The position numbers and the translations under genes were made by a program. The notes under the pieces were generated by a model that saw only the letters and a list, made by a program, of their open reading frames with translations, was not told the origin of the DNA and did no database searches. A DNA stretch of 64,000 nt from Parelaphostrongylus tenuis (Eukaryota; Nematoda; Chromadorea; Rhabditida; Metastrongylidae), in contig JAHQIW010006916.1 of the NCBI GenBank assembly GCA_019055375.1, positions 25,335 to 89,334 on the forward strand, written 5' to 3'. Positions 34,925 to 45,779 of this stretch are shown here, one piece after another. The first letter of the stretch is position 1. Each line of letters starts with the position of its first letter.

Positions 34925-35690
34925 TTTGGTACTTTTCTGTCAGACGGTGACAAATGGATAAAGGCCCCGTTTTTCCGAACAAAGACTTTCCATTGAACTT
35001 TTACTAAGAATTAGTAAAAGGCTTAGATTTTTTCTCTATGGGTTACGTGGCCATTTTTGGAAAACTCTTCTTATAACGCTGTAGTAGAAAGAAAACATGT
35101 TTTTTCACTCCACGCATATTTCTCGCAGGACAGAGCACATTCATCAAATTATAAAGAGCCATGCGACAGCGCAGGTTCCTGTAATTCCAACGCTGCACTT
35201 TTTTCCTGGAAATACCGTTTCGATGCAGAGTATTAAGGAAAATAAGACTGACTTTCACATACATGAGGCTTTTGTTGGCTAGTGTGTGTCTTAGGAGACG
35301 GACGCCGGCAGTGGATTACATAAAGCGATCAATCGATCGCGTTGGCATGTTACACATGTGGAGCGCAATTTTTGTTATTTAATTTCGCGTTTTTTTTCCG
35401 CCCTGAGGTAAACTGCAGATATAAACGTATGGCATTGATGGTAAAAGATTTCTTCTGGACGTTCATACGCTTTTCATGGTTCCATCTTCGTAAGAGTGAA
35501 GACGTGTGGTTGGTGTAAAATAATAACTTTAATTTTAATGCAACAGCGTGGTGAAAATGCTTTTCCAAAAAAAGCCACGTAGCGCAGTAGCCAGACATTT
35601 GCAGTTTTAAATGATTACTAACACCCTACAAAAGTTCTTGACCAGTTAAAGCGGTCATTTCATCATTTGCCGCCGTCTAACAGAAAGGAA
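34925..35690. mobile_element. Long-TIR non-autonomous element, reference copy
   Basis: A ~765-bp unit whose ends read CAGACGGTGACAAATGG on the left and, inverted, GTTAGACGGCGGCAAATG on the right. The inverted similarity continues inward over module A (to about 35090) and module D (from about 35550). The central B and C modules differ. No open frame of meaning. This type of structure fits a MITE or foldback DNA element mobilised in trans. At least twelve partial copies are in this window. Confidence 0.6.
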
Positions 35691-35782
35691 CCAAATGTTC
35701 AGTGGTTGAAAAGTCTCACTAAGATAGTCAAGAAATTATGGGAGAAAAAACCCGTGACATCTGAACTGAAACCGAGTAGCGT

Positions 35783-36030
35783 TCAGGTGGTACCATGGAG
35801 CATCTGAGCGTATGGAACCGATCTTACAAAGCAACTCAGCAGAAAAACATCGAGCGCCGACGACAATGACGAGCGAATTTCAACTGAGTGTCGCAAGAAG
35901 TGCGGCTGACAATGGCGACCGTCGAAATCCAAAGGCCAAACTCCGATGGGAACTCTCGAACGACTCGACAACAGGCAATGTCAAAGTTGTTGTCGAAGTT
36001 GTCAGAATTGAATGATCGCAAACGCAAGAG
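35783..36030. other. GC-richer island, open on both strands
   Basis: About 250 bp with markedly higher GC than the flanks. A 67-codon ATG frame runs plus (35812-36015) and two frames run minus (35783-35971, 35836-36027). No motif or splice site decides between strands. Could be an old exon or retroelement piece. Confidence 0.25.
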
Positions 36031-36454
36031 GGCACTTAATTCGATAGTGAAAAACCCCTAATAACCATATACCATCAACTGCAATAACAGAATGCACGTC
36101 GCCGTATAGAACTAGAGCCGGGAGAAAAAGCTCAGCAAAGTACTTAGAACGCATTTATTAAGACGTCATATGTCATTCATGAAGCACTGGCGAGTGTTAC
36201 ACTGTGACATCCGGGCGGAAAGTGCATTGGTTAATAACGTGGTATTTTGAGGAATTAAGGTGACGGGCAAGGTGCTGGTTTGATCTCTTTCACCAAAACT
36301 CTCTTGCAATCAGTCAATCGACGCCCTGCAAAACTCGTCCACTCAACTAACTTTAAAACTGCAAGGAAATCGTCTCAATCGTGATTCTACGACATTTGGA
36401 GTGAAGACGACGGTTCTCAAGCAGCAGTCGAAGCAACAAATGAAATATTCGTAG

Positions 36455-36545
36455 ACCAGAAAGGGTGAAATGCAAATTCGAATCCTATCCGATGTCCAGT
36501 GTATCTGCACAGCGCTCAGCATTATCGGATATGTATTTGCAACAT
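36455..36545 (+). repeat. SINE family A, 3' fragment
   Basis: Box B 'aaattcgaatcctatccgat' followed by tail 'catcatagcaccgc'-adjacent sequence with 'ggatatgtatttgcaaca'. Abuts the mariner at 36593. Confidence 0.5.
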
Positions 36546-36592
36546 CATAGCACCGCTAAGGCGAAGAGATACTGAGCAATCTTGATAATAAT

Positions 36593-37185
36593 GGGTCGTT
36601 CTATAAGTTTTGGCACCAGAGCAATAAACACCAAACTTCTTAGCCAGAAGCAATTAGAGCTGCATAATTTTGGTATCACTTGATTGCGGAATTTCTTGTG
36701 TACACTTTGGTATAGAATATGCCTATACTTGTTTTAAGATAGAGCTGTCGTGGGAACAAATTCGTCTGCTATTTATGGACGAACAGCGTGTAGGGGAAAT
36801 TGTTGGTGAAGGCGCGCGCTAGACTCACGGAGCTATCTGTGGACGTATCAAGCGCGACTGATTCTCCAGACTGTTCTCTCTTGTTTCGAATCTCGTGAAG
36901 CACTTCCTAGCCGTCCCTTCTGCAATCATTGCATTATCGGTCCAAACTCCATTAATACTGCGCGCCCCTTCACTAGCATTTCCCACTGAGCTCCAACCTT
37001 GCATGAGTATAAAGTGAATTTGTCCTCACGACAGCCCCATCTCAGAACGAAAATGGGCAGTTGTGTAACAAAATTTTTGCAGGAAAATGTACAATTGACT
37101 GATCTCAAATTCATGCAGTTCTAATTGTATGTGGTTAACAGATTCCGTGTTTACTGCTTTAGTGCCAAATCTTATGGAATAACGT
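36593..37185. mobile_element. mariner-like element with recognisable TIRs
   Basis: Left end 'cgttctataagttttggcac' plus 'cagagcaataaacacc' is mirrored at the right end, whose reverse complement reads 'gttattccataagatttggc' plus 'actaaagcagtaaacacgg'. About 36-40 bp of imperfect inverted repeat bound a ~590-bp body. Inside, 36740-36780 reads IELSWEQIRLLFMDEQ, similar to the start of a mariner helix-turn-helix domain. The rest does not give a transposase, so it is non-autonomous. Confidence 0.7.
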
Positions 37186-37219
37186 AATACACTTATTCAA
37201 AATCTGTCAGCGTGACTGA

Positions 37220-37430
37220 TTGCAATGCCGATAGCAGCTTGTCAGACCAAACCGTTGGCGGTTGGTTGCTGACATATTGATACAACTGTATTGAAGAAAA
37301 GCGATGGCAGGGCGAGTGCCGCTAGTGTAACTGGTTAGCAAACGCCCTCTCCAAAGACGAAATGTATGTTCGAATCCCGTGCGACATTTCACGTTCTGGA
37401 CATCACTCAACATCATTGGATATGTATGTA
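37220..37430 (+). repeat. tRNA-derived SINE, family A
   Basis: Good copy: leader 'accaaaccgttggcggttgg', head 'gctagtgtaactggttagca', box B 'gttcgaatcccgtgcgac', tail 'acatcactcaacatcattgg'. Lies immediately downstream of the mariner. Confidence 0.75.
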
Positions 37431-37529
37431 TTCAAAGACCTTCGATATCGAGGATGAATACCAAAAAATAGAATTTGAGAAATTTAGGAAATCGCCAAGT
37501 GAAATTATAATAAATTTGGATTCTTTCTG

Positions 37530-37790
37530 ATTAGGAGGGGGCAAATGAAAAATTGATCTCATTCGCTGGAGAGGCATTTCCCACAGGAGTGTTAGAAACC
37601 ATTCAAAAGCTGAGACTCGAAGCTATAGCCCTACATCGACGATTTTCGAAAAAGGCTTTTTTTGACGTTAATATAGGAAAGGACTTCCTGGCTTCAGACA
37701 CGCATATTTCTCGCCTGGCAGAGCTCTTTCTTCGGACTAATAGTAATGAAAAGATAGTGTAGTGCTTCCTGATCCAATGCTGCACTAATG
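37530..37790. repeat. Long-TIR element, modules A and B
   Basis: Starts 'gggggcaaatgaaaaattga' and continues 'tctcattcgctggagaggca', 'accattcaaaagctgagact', then B 'ctcgcctggcagagctcttt'. Two overlapping frames (37553-37762, 37603-37839) are part of the repeat. Confidence 0.55.
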
Positions 37791-38139
37791 TCCCAAGAAG
37801 ACCATTTATCTGAAACGTAGCAGGTAAAATAAGATGCAACGCAGCTGGTAATACGTCGAATTCTCACGTGGAAGTAGCGGCGTCCCGCGCCAATTCACAT
37901 GGGCGCTGGCTACGGCTGCCAGTGACTGTGACGCGATCATCGGTTTTCGAAATTATAAACGCGTAAAGAAGTATCGCGTCAGCAGTTCTCGTGACCGTCA
38001 CACTCATTGCGACGTGAATTGGCTCCAGCCCGTCCTTTCTCACACATCGAAATCAACTTATTTTACCTACTGCGCGTAAAAGAAACGGTCTTTTCAGGGA
38101 ATAAGCACAACATTGGCATCAGGAATCACTACGCTGTCC

Positions 38140-38340
38140 TTTAAATACTAATAGTCTAAAGAGAGAGCTCTGCCCCGCGAGGAATAGCGCTATTGTTGTG
38201 TGGAGAACTTAGCGTTATACAAGGAGGCTTTGAAAAACCGGCAACGTGGGTCTGTAGCCAGAATCTCAGCTTTTCAATGGTTACAAACACTCCTATGGAA
38301 AGTTTCTCACCTGCGAGTGAGATCGAGTTTTCATTTCCCA
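38140..38340. repeat. Long-TIR element, inverted A module
   Basis: Contains 'gctttgaaaaaccggcaacg', 'agccagaatctcagcttttc' and 'gcgagtgagatcgagttttc', the reverse complement of module A. Confidence 0.5.
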
Positions 38341-38534
38341 CTACTGCCCAGAAAAAGCTTGGGTTTGTAGTGTAGATTATACAAAAATTCGCAACGTTTC
38401 AATACATAACAACAGTCGAGATTCAAGATCAATTCTGAATAGAGAGCAGTGTAGAACAGACGGGCTGCTATCAACGGCGATAGCGAATCTAGTTGTCTCA
38501 CACCATAAACCACTATCTGCAATGATTATGAGTG

Positions 38535-38690
38535 ATGTGTAAAAATTTGACGTCGGCTGGGACTTGAGCTCGTATTTCACCCTTTCGGGGGCTGGTGCTA
38601 ACCGATTGCACCACCGATGCCTGTTTGTCCACCACTCTTTTCACTCTACAAAGAATCAATCTGTCAGCAGCTAACCGTCAACGTTTTGGC
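38535..38690 (-). repeat. tRNA-derived SINE, family A
   Basis: Plus-strand text shows 'gtgtaaaaatttgacgtcgg', then 'gctaaccgattgcaccaccg': tail and head of family A on the minus strand, followed by leader ending 'agctaaccgtcaacgttttg'. Confidence 0.75.
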
Positions 38691-38759
38691 CCAATTAGCC
38701 GATATCGACATTGAACTCAGGTCATACTGAATGATACCGGATCTACTTGATTAGACTGA

Positions 38760-38910
38760 TGCGTTGTAGCATATAAACAGTGGTGGCAAAACAGGGACGT
38801 CGCTGGAGCAACTGGTTAGTTCTCGCCCTCTGCAAGGGTTGAATGCGGGCTCGATTCCTGCCCGATGGTCAAATTTTTGCACATCGCCCAACATCAAAAA
38901 AATTTTGATG
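38760..38910 (+). repeat. tRNA-derived SINE, family A
   Basis: Head 'acgtcgctggagcaactggt', box B 'gggctcgattcctgcccgat', tail 'aatttttgcacatcgcccaa'. Lies head to head with the preceding minus copy, about 70 bp apart. Confidence 0.75.
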
Positions 38911-39109
38911 ATCACAAACTTTGATCTATTACAATGGTAAGCGGAAATATAAGATAAATCTGTCGGCGTTGGTAAATCCGAGAAAGATGGGCCATGCATT
39001 CACCTCGATGCGTAGCCTCACAGAAATGACTGGATGCATATCTGGCCTCTACAATGACTCGCTCTGCCCTACCGCTATATCAGGTTAGTGGCGTTTATCT
39101 TTCCAGAAA

Positions 39110-39240
39110 GAGCTGGTGCCCACTTTATCGACTGCGGAGTGATAAATGGCTTGGTGAGCTACAAGCGCGAGATCGAACCATCGACCTGGCCTGCAACGCT
39201 GCTAACCACTGCGCCGTTCAATAGAAAGGTCAACATGGAA
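39110..39240 (-). repeat. tRNA-derived SINE, family D
   Basis: The minus strand reads GGCGCAGTGGTTAGCAGCGT as head, GGTCGATGGTTCGATCTCGC as box B and 'tcaccaagccatttatcac' as tail start. Confidence 0.6.
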
Positions 39241-39999
39241 ATCGAATATGTCTGACGGAATCCTCACCTACCTCGTATTTGAATGGTGCGGCTTCATAAA
39301 AACTCGTCTGTCATGTTCGTGCACAATTTTCCCCTCTCCATGACGCAATGAACAGGACTTTTTCTTCTGAATCCGGCGATATCTTGCTAAAGAGACGTGC
39401 CATTTGACAGATACAAGTAAGCGAATCGTAAATTCAGATTCTTCTAAAAATTCAGGATCAGTAAGGAATAGATCAGAGATCAAATCCAGGCGAAATTATG
39501 GTCTTCAAAAGGAGTTGTGTGCAATATTACGTAAAAAGATTCTGAAAAAATAGTGTCTGCAAAATTACGTGGACCGGTTGCATCACGTTCGAAATTTTGG
39601 CGGAGGGAAGGAGTTTGCTTATTTGTTTACGAGTCAGCTTTATAAGTTAGAGATTTTTTTTTATAAAGTCTGTAAATATAAAAATCTTATTTGCTATCTC
39701 TTGAAGAGTGTTGATTCGTATATTCCTTGTCATTTTACGGTGGTGTTATTGAACGTAGAAATTCTCACACAATAACGTTTATTCTGTCGGCTAGAAATTT
39801 TCCCAATTTTTTCGTTTTTGTTTGTTATTTTTCATTTATTTGAGTTTTTACTTTTTACTATCTCTTAGAGCCGCTTCTTACGGGTTTTTTTGATACAGAT
39901 CACTTACAATTTTCCTTAAGGTGGAATTGTCCCGAGAGCAAAAACGATTCTCTTTTTTTTTCTTTTTGTTCAACCGCTTTATACCGGTGGCATGATGTT

Positions 40000-40093
40000 A
40001 TAAATATACTCAATGATGTTTAGTCATGTGCAAAACCTTTTGCTTCTGTCTGGAAACGAACCCGCATTTTATCTTATCGCGGGGGGGGGGGGA
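40000..40093 (-). repeat. SINE family A, 5'-truncated, ending in a G run
   Basis: 'caatgatgtttagtcatgtg' and 'aaaaccttttgcttctgtct' followed by 'ggaaacgaacccgcatttt' is the family A tail and box B on the minus strand. The copy stops at an 11-14-base G-rich run at about 40080-40094. Confidence 0.55.
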
Positions 40094-40609
40094 GGGTGGT
40101 AGGAATGCAGAGGTGACTGTTGATGCTAGAGTAATACCATTTGATTTCAAGTGTTGCTGAGACTTTCTGCAGGAATTCTACCGTGTTTTACCGCAGCAAA
40201 GTCATGAAATTGCCGGAAAAAGTGGAGGGAGTGATTGAAGGTGAAGGAAAATACTTTGATCAATCATTTCTTGTTTTTTACTCGTTGAAAAAACGTAAAT
40301 AAGCTCACACGAAAGCGAAAAGTCGGGGGAATTTTTTGCCATCCAGTAGTATTTATCAATTATCTGGTTAGAGATCTATTTGAGACCATCATATCCTTTT
40401 AATTATTGAATTTTTCCCCCCGAATTTCGAGTTCGAGATGTCAGAAGGGTTGAGGAGCTGCCGCTCGTTTATACGCCGTATATCTCCTCTGGCGATGTTC
40501 GTTCACCGTACTATTTCTTGTATTGGCCCACTAGAAGGGAAGAAAAACCTCTGATACATCACTAGAATTCTTCTTTTCTGAACTGTTTTAACAGTGGTAT
40601 GACGTTACA

Positions 40610-40910
40610 CATGGGAGACCCGTGGCCGAGTGGTTGTGATGCTCGCCACGTCGAGTGAGGAGGCGAGCACTACCCCCTTCCCCTCCCCCCCCCCACCCCC
40701 TTCCCACCCTTCCCTCGACACTCTCCGGCACTCAACAACGAACGCCCTGTGGAACGCCACATCCAGGATATCCTCGAGATTGCAACGAGATATGCTCGAC
40801 CAGTATTCTACGTTATTCAAGACGAAAAACGAATCGAGTGCTAGAACTACTGGGGTTCACACAGTAGAAATTATGATGGCGGGTCGTGTGAATGAATAGT
40901 GATTTTGAGT
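40610..40910 (+). repeat. tRNA-derived SINE, family B
   Basis: Head 'acccgtggccgagtggttgt', a C-rich insertion at 40673-40710, then body 'gcactcaacaacgaacgccc' and end 'actggggttcacacagtaga', matching 11020-11280. Three overlapping frames here are repeat-derived. Confidence 0.65.
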
Positions 40911-40949
40911 ACATGATGTTACGAATTTATCCTACTAATGCCGAGTGAT

Positions 40950-41250
40950 GGTCGCATGTGGCACAGTGGTAATAGGTGCTCTCCGTCGCATATATGGTCA
41001 AAGGTTCGATCTCGCACTTATGGCTCACCCAACCATACATCTCCTGAGGTCGGTAAATTGGTGCCAGACAGAGCTCAGACATCTCTGGGAGGGTAAGCAC
41101 CACTGACCTGATATAGCTGGAAGCCATAGCGAGTCATTGCAAAAGCCAGAGATTCATCCAAACCCTCTAAGAGGCTACGAATCGAGTCCAATGCATAACG
41201 CATCCCTTGGGGTTGATAAATGCTGAGAGCTGTATCTTCTATTTCCACTG
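40950..41250 (+). repeat. tRNA-derived SINE, family D, longest copy
   Basis: Head 'gtggcacagtggtaataggt', box B 'aaggttcgatctcgcactta', tail 'gctcacccaaccatacatct', then a long body including 'ggtcggtaaattggtgccag', 'gcgagtcattgcaaaagcca' and 'ggttgataaatgctgagagc'. About 300 bp, the fullest copy of this family here. Confidence 0.7.
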
Positions 41251-41284
41251 ACTATTGTAATGGATCACAGTTTGTGATCAACAT

Positions 41285-41690
41285 GGATTCTTGTTGGTGT
41301 TGAGTGATGCGCAAAAATTTAACATCGAGCGGGAGTCGATCCCGCATTTAAACCTTTCCGGGATCGCATGCTAACCAATTGCACTAGTGACGCCCCTGTT
41401 TTGCCACGACTGTTTTTGCGTTACGACTCATCAATCTAATCACATCCCATATGTGGCAGCGTCACTGGGTCAATGTCGATATGGCTTGCCAGGCCAGACC
41501 GTTGACAGTTGGTTGCTGACGATTTGCTGCATTGTAGCGTGGAACGAGTGGTGGCTGAGGGCTTTATGGCTTACATCCCTTTATTGTTGAGTGATATGCA
41601 AGCGGACGGGATTCGAGCCCTCATTTCACCGATTCCAGGGCGGTTCAGGTTCTAATTAGTGCACCACCGACGTTTGTTCTTAGCCTTATT
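41285..41690 (-). repeat. Two tandem SINE family A copies
   Basis: First copy 41285-41540: tail 'gtgttgagtgatgcgcaaaa', box B, head 'ccaattgcactagtgacgcc', leader with 'ccgttgacagttggttgctg'. A second tail begins at about 41585 ('ttgagtgatatgcaagcgga') with head 'agtgcaccaccgacgtttgt' near 41665. Both on the minus strand. Confidence 0.7.
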
Positions 41691-41942
41691 ACATTACTTG
41701 TATTTGCCTTGTATTTCAAGACTCGTTAGAAAAAGTATTCTGTGCTTATTCTTTAGTGTGAATAGAATTCTGTTGTTGTGGCTGCCCAAGATCACAAAAA
41801 TTGGTTGCTTATTGATCGCTCTGTGAGCGTATGAAAGCGGCTTTTCCGTCTATAAAACACATATTTTCATCGCAAAGATTCATACTATGGGTTTATATCA
41901 CTGTGATATATCACTATATCACAATTTGCTGTTTACTATGAC

Positions 41943-42160
41943 GGCGTAGCAGTTGGGCTATGTGCGGCATACATGTGAACGATGGTACGATCCTGCGCCC
42001 AAGTTCACCAAGCGCTCTAGGTCGATGAGTCGCTATCAGACTTGTCTGGAAGAGTGGCGGCTTTCATTTGATCCACTGGTGGGGCACCACGGTTCATTAT
42101 TAATCTCCTCTGTGAGGCTACGTATGAAGGCGAATGCGTGGACACTACTCTAAGGATGAG
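41943..42160 (+). repeat. Diverged SINE related to family D
   Basis: Head 'gcgtagcagttgggctatgt', box-B-like 'gatggtacgatcctgcgccc', and body parts ('ctatcagacttgtctggaag', 'ctctgtgaggctacgtatga') that recall the long family D copy. Low identity. Confidence 0.4.
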
Positions 42161-42329
42161 TAACGCCTTTTTTTATTGTGATATGATCCATTTATATCGG
42201 AAATGTTGAGAACAGATCAAATTGTCAAGCACAACTGGTATTAATGATTAATGGAGTGGTTCTGAAAGACCTCATTCACCACTCGTTTCTATTAAACATT
42301 ACTTAATGATTGATACTAGAATAGCCCGT

Positions 42330-42680
42330 CTTCGCTGACAGTGTAGGCCCCAGTATAGGGAAACTGTGCTGCTTTGTCCGTGATTGTTCTCTGGAGTTCC
42401 GAGTTAAATCTACCCTGGGAGTTCTTCCAGGTCGTCACCACATGAAAGTTGTCGCCCGCCCTTCTGGTTCAGAGTAAGATTACCACCAGGCGACTAGTAG
42501 CTACCGGGACCGCGGTTATCTCGGATGCGGTTTAGTCTTAGCTCAGTTTTTCGGGTGGGAGCGTCGGACTCTCTCTCAGCATAAGTGGTCCCTATTGGGT
42601 TGGGGGGTCGAGCCCTCCGCTGTAATCGCAGTCTGACACCCAGGAACGCCTCCTAGCTACGATGAGGCTATAAATCATCG
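42330..42680 (+). repeat. GC-rich tRNA-like repeat, family E
   Basis: A ~350-bp block with higher GC than its surroundings. Positions 42535-42630 contain a box-A-like 'cttagctcagtttttcgggt' plus 'gggagcgtcgg' and a box-B-like 'gggggtcgagccctcc'. Single copy in this window, so the repeat nature is inferred from the tRNA-like organisation. Confidence 0.35.
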
Positions 42681-43152
42681 GAGAGGACATTAAGAACGAA
42701 CATTTATAAAACCAAAAATTCATTATTACTGAGATGCGTGAGCTCTGGTCATTGATGAGATCTCGAAAATTCATGTGTTACTGCTTGAGATAGGTACATC
42801 GGAGCCATACGTACGTTTCGGCGGTGTTCCCCGCTTCATCGGTGGCCCAGATCCTACGCAAAGGACTCTGAACATTTTCACTCACTTTAGTGATGTTTAA
42901 ATCGAGGTTTAGGATCGACCGATGAGATGGATTCTACTTCCGTGAGATGTTGTAACTTTGCAATATCGCTCGTAAAGTTGTGTTATATTTGAGCGAAGTC
43001 TTTGTCGTTCGTTTGCGTTTTCTTCCTCTATTTTATCCGGCAATGAAATTTTTAACTCATAAAATGTACTGGATTACACTCGGCTACTTTTTGTCCCTTT
43101 GCTGCTGGTAATCGTCCACCGTTCGTCACCGCTGTGTCTTTCACTTTGTCAG

Positions 43153-43240
43153 CACCTTAGAGGATTTCGATAGTGTCGAACGTCGACGTAAGGCGACAAG
43201 TGTCCCTCGACAGCAGTGTTCCGAAATCGAGCAATCGTAA
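43153..43240 (+). other. Exon-like segment, unrecognised
   Basis: After TTCACTTTGTCAG the plus strand reads TLEDFDSVERRRKATSVPRQ and then a TAA after nine more codons. A second frame across the same DNA continues with SNRKSPSRIPPKSQLVPK to AAAAG|GTTCAG (43287). Both look protein-like and basic, so one base may be lost between them. No family recognised. Confidence 0.3.
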
Positions 43241-43714
43241 ATCTCCATCCAGAATTCCACCTAAAAGTCAACTTGTGCCGAAAAGGTTCAGCCAGCTATG
43301 CTTTGTGGCTGATCTATATAGGAAAAGTAAAGGGTCTTATTGCCAAAATTGCGATATGCTAAAATGGAATTTTCCTAAGCCTTTCAGAGGTCTAGTATAG
43401 CAATTAAGAATTATGATACTCTCCGTGTTCTCGAGCTGTTTCCTTTCAACCACTTTGTTGACCAAAAGGAGTTTGTGAAAGTTGTGGCGATTAACTACTG
43501 AACAATCAGATTTTACCAGCTTTATGGGTGACAAGAGAGATCTTTACAAAAGAGTAGAGAGAAAAATGAAAGCCTGTCGTTATAGCTCATATTGTGCGGT
43601 GTTTGATCTCATCTGTCGGCTTAACTTAACAATATGCGAATGGAGTAGAAGTTTCTTGGTGTCTGATCAAGTAGACTTTTATAAGGGGTATGATATTACA
43701 AATATATATCAAGT

Positions 43715-43880
43715 AACTGAGTGATATGCAGAACTTTTAACGTCGAACCAGATTTGAACCGGCATTTCACACTTTGCGGCGGCTGGTGCCAACCATTATA
43801 CCACCGGCTCTCGCTCTGACCCCACCCTTTCAGCGACACAATGTGCCAATATGTCACTAACCAGCCGTCAACGGTTTAGC
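43715..43880 (-). repeat. tRNA-derived SINE, family A
   Basis: Tail 'caagtaactgagtgatatgc', box B 'gaaccagatttgaaccggca', head 'accattataccaccggctct', then leader through 'agccgtcaacggtttagcct'. Confidence 0.7.
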
Positions 43881-43939
43881 CTTGGAAAGTCGATATCGGC
43901 ATTAGAGTCAGTGACTGCGACAGGTAGAGCTAATACCCA

Positions 43940-44050
43940 ATATCTGCCGGCGTGGCAGCTTCAACGAAAGGATGAAATGCGGGTTCGAATTCCGTTCGAC
44001 GTTAAGATTTTGCACAATACTTAACAATACTGGATATATATTTGTGACAT
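43940..44050 (+). repeat. tRNA-derived SINE, family A
   Basis: Box B 'gcgggttcgaattccgttcg', tail 'agattttgcacaatacttaa', 'ggatatatatttgtgacatg'. Inverted relative to the preceding copy, forming a second head-to-head pair like the one at 38.6-38.9 kb. Confidence 0.7.
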
Positions 44051-44089
44051 GTTACCGCTGAAAGCGGTTAGTAAAGAGAATTTTGCTTG

Positions 44090-44250
44090 GTAATACGGTA
44101 CTTGTCCATTGTGAGGCAGCAAATGAGAAAGATTCGCTGGACAGGAGCTTTTCATGAGAGCGATAGTGTCGTTCGAAACTGGATCTCTAGTTACAGCCTT
44201 AGCTGACAGTTTTCGAAAAGACCCTTCAATAAGGTGTAGAGTCCACACAG
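44090..44250. repeat. Long-TIR element, module A, inserted in the RTE
   Basis: 'ttgtgaggcagcaaatgaga', 'gattcgctggacaggagctt' and 'acagttttcgaaaagaccct' match module A. It interrupts the RTE remnant just after the palm-A region, so it is younger than that copy. Confidence 0.5.
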
Positions 44251-45770
44251 AACCATGTCTCAGACGAGCAGAGTTGGCAGAATCGCTACCTTTTTCGCTG
44301 CAGTTTCGATAGCAGTTGGCTGACCTTCTTATATAGGACAAGTCTACATCTTGATCGGCAATCGCTGATAGGATAACATTCTCTTCGACATTGTCAAACG
44401 CTCTCCCGTAGTCGATAGAGACTAAAGCAAAGAGCAAATATCATTTCTGACAGACTCCAATAAGCCTTGATACAGCTCGAATCTATTTCATGCACTAGAC
44501 TCCCTGTCAAAACTGCTTACGCGTTGGTTGTGACTCCATTGAGAATTCCGTTATGTGCAGAAAAATAATCTCTGCGAATAATTCAGAGAGTACACTCGAA
44601 AGCCATCGTGAACAGCAATTACAAATCGTCCGATTATTTTTCGTTAGTAGGATGATTGGACGCGGCGACTTCTTCTGGTCTAAAAATCTATTTCTTTGGG
44701 AGCATGATTTTCATGGTTTGCGCGAAGTGCATCTAGAATGTAGCCTTACACCACAAGTCGGTGGTGATAATAGCGGGTCGTAGGACTGTGCTTCCTACTT
44801 CCATTTAAGCCAATCTCCAAAAGATGGAATTCCTAGTGGTGTTTTCAAGTATGGAATTCGATGTCCGCAACGAGGATTTTGTGGTAACTGATGCTGAGAT
44901 TTATCCGTCAACAATGCCACGCATGTCGAGATATAATGATGGTACCATCTTTTTTCACCAAGGCGAACTGCCTAACATGCCTTAGTTGTAAAGATCACGA
45001 TGACATATCTTTAGAACAGGTTGTTTTTGATCTGCTTAGAATAAGTTTTTCTTGTCTGCACCGATATCAATTTTTCCTATAAAAATTATCCACCGCTGGC
45101 ATATAGTATCAGCCGGGCCGATTGTGTAGCAGTGAGATCAATCTTTAGCTTCCTTCTTTTGCAGAGTAACTTTTCAGTGGTGATAAGGATGCAATCTAAG
45201 CTTCTTGCTCATAGAGGTGACGCAAGTTTGGCACAAGTTTTGAATCCATCTACAAGAAGCTTGTAGCCATCGACTGGTCTTCCCTTCCTCTTGTCCGCCA
45301 GTCATTTGGGGAGGACGTATTTTGAGAACATCACAACGAATTTTGTTTTTCTCTTGAAAAAAAAAATTTCCATGAGATGAGACGTGCTATGTATTTGAGT
45401 CCTACAAGAGAGTTTCTGTTCTCGGTTTTGCTCCCTTCTTGCAAATCTCATCCTGTATTAATTCTCATCTGCCGTTCCTAATCTGGCCGTGAAGTCTTTA
45501 GCAAAGAAAAAACCTTAAGAAGACTTTCCTCCGTGAACGGCTTTCACCAGCTCGTTGTAGCATGCGTTCAATCGCTCCCTTTTGCCATACAATTGGATGT
45601 GTAGCAGATTACTGACGATTTTTTGAGATGAAAGTTGGAGATGAAAGCTGGCTAAGCTTAATGACAGTTTTCTACAAATGGCTATATGAGAGACATATGG
45701 ATGTACGACAAAAGCCACCGCCTCTGACATTTGGTATTGAAATTTCGCTTCCATAACGTTGAGAATTTTG
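44250..45770 (-). pseudogene. RTE-type retrotransposon, endonuclease to RT remnant
   Basis: The minus strand shows an APE endonuclease core around 45420-45560 (LNACYNELVKAV, then FAKDFTARLGTADEN, the GDFNA-type motif) and, after about 1 kb of scrambled sequence, RT palm A at 44275-44430 (ALVSIDYGRAFDNVEENV, ADQDVDLSYIRR, CYRNCS). Frames shift repeatedly and stops are frequent. It differs in sequence from the 17850-19090 copy (IDYGRAFD against FIDLKIAFD), so it represents another RTE lineage. Confidence 0.7.
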
Positions 45771-45779
45771 TCATTTAAT

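Noticed and set aside
39268..39483. 71-codon minus ORF ending at a GTAGGTG donor-like site
   Set aside because: No ATG or acceptor could be found at its start and a stop lies just upstream; protein-like but unsupported.
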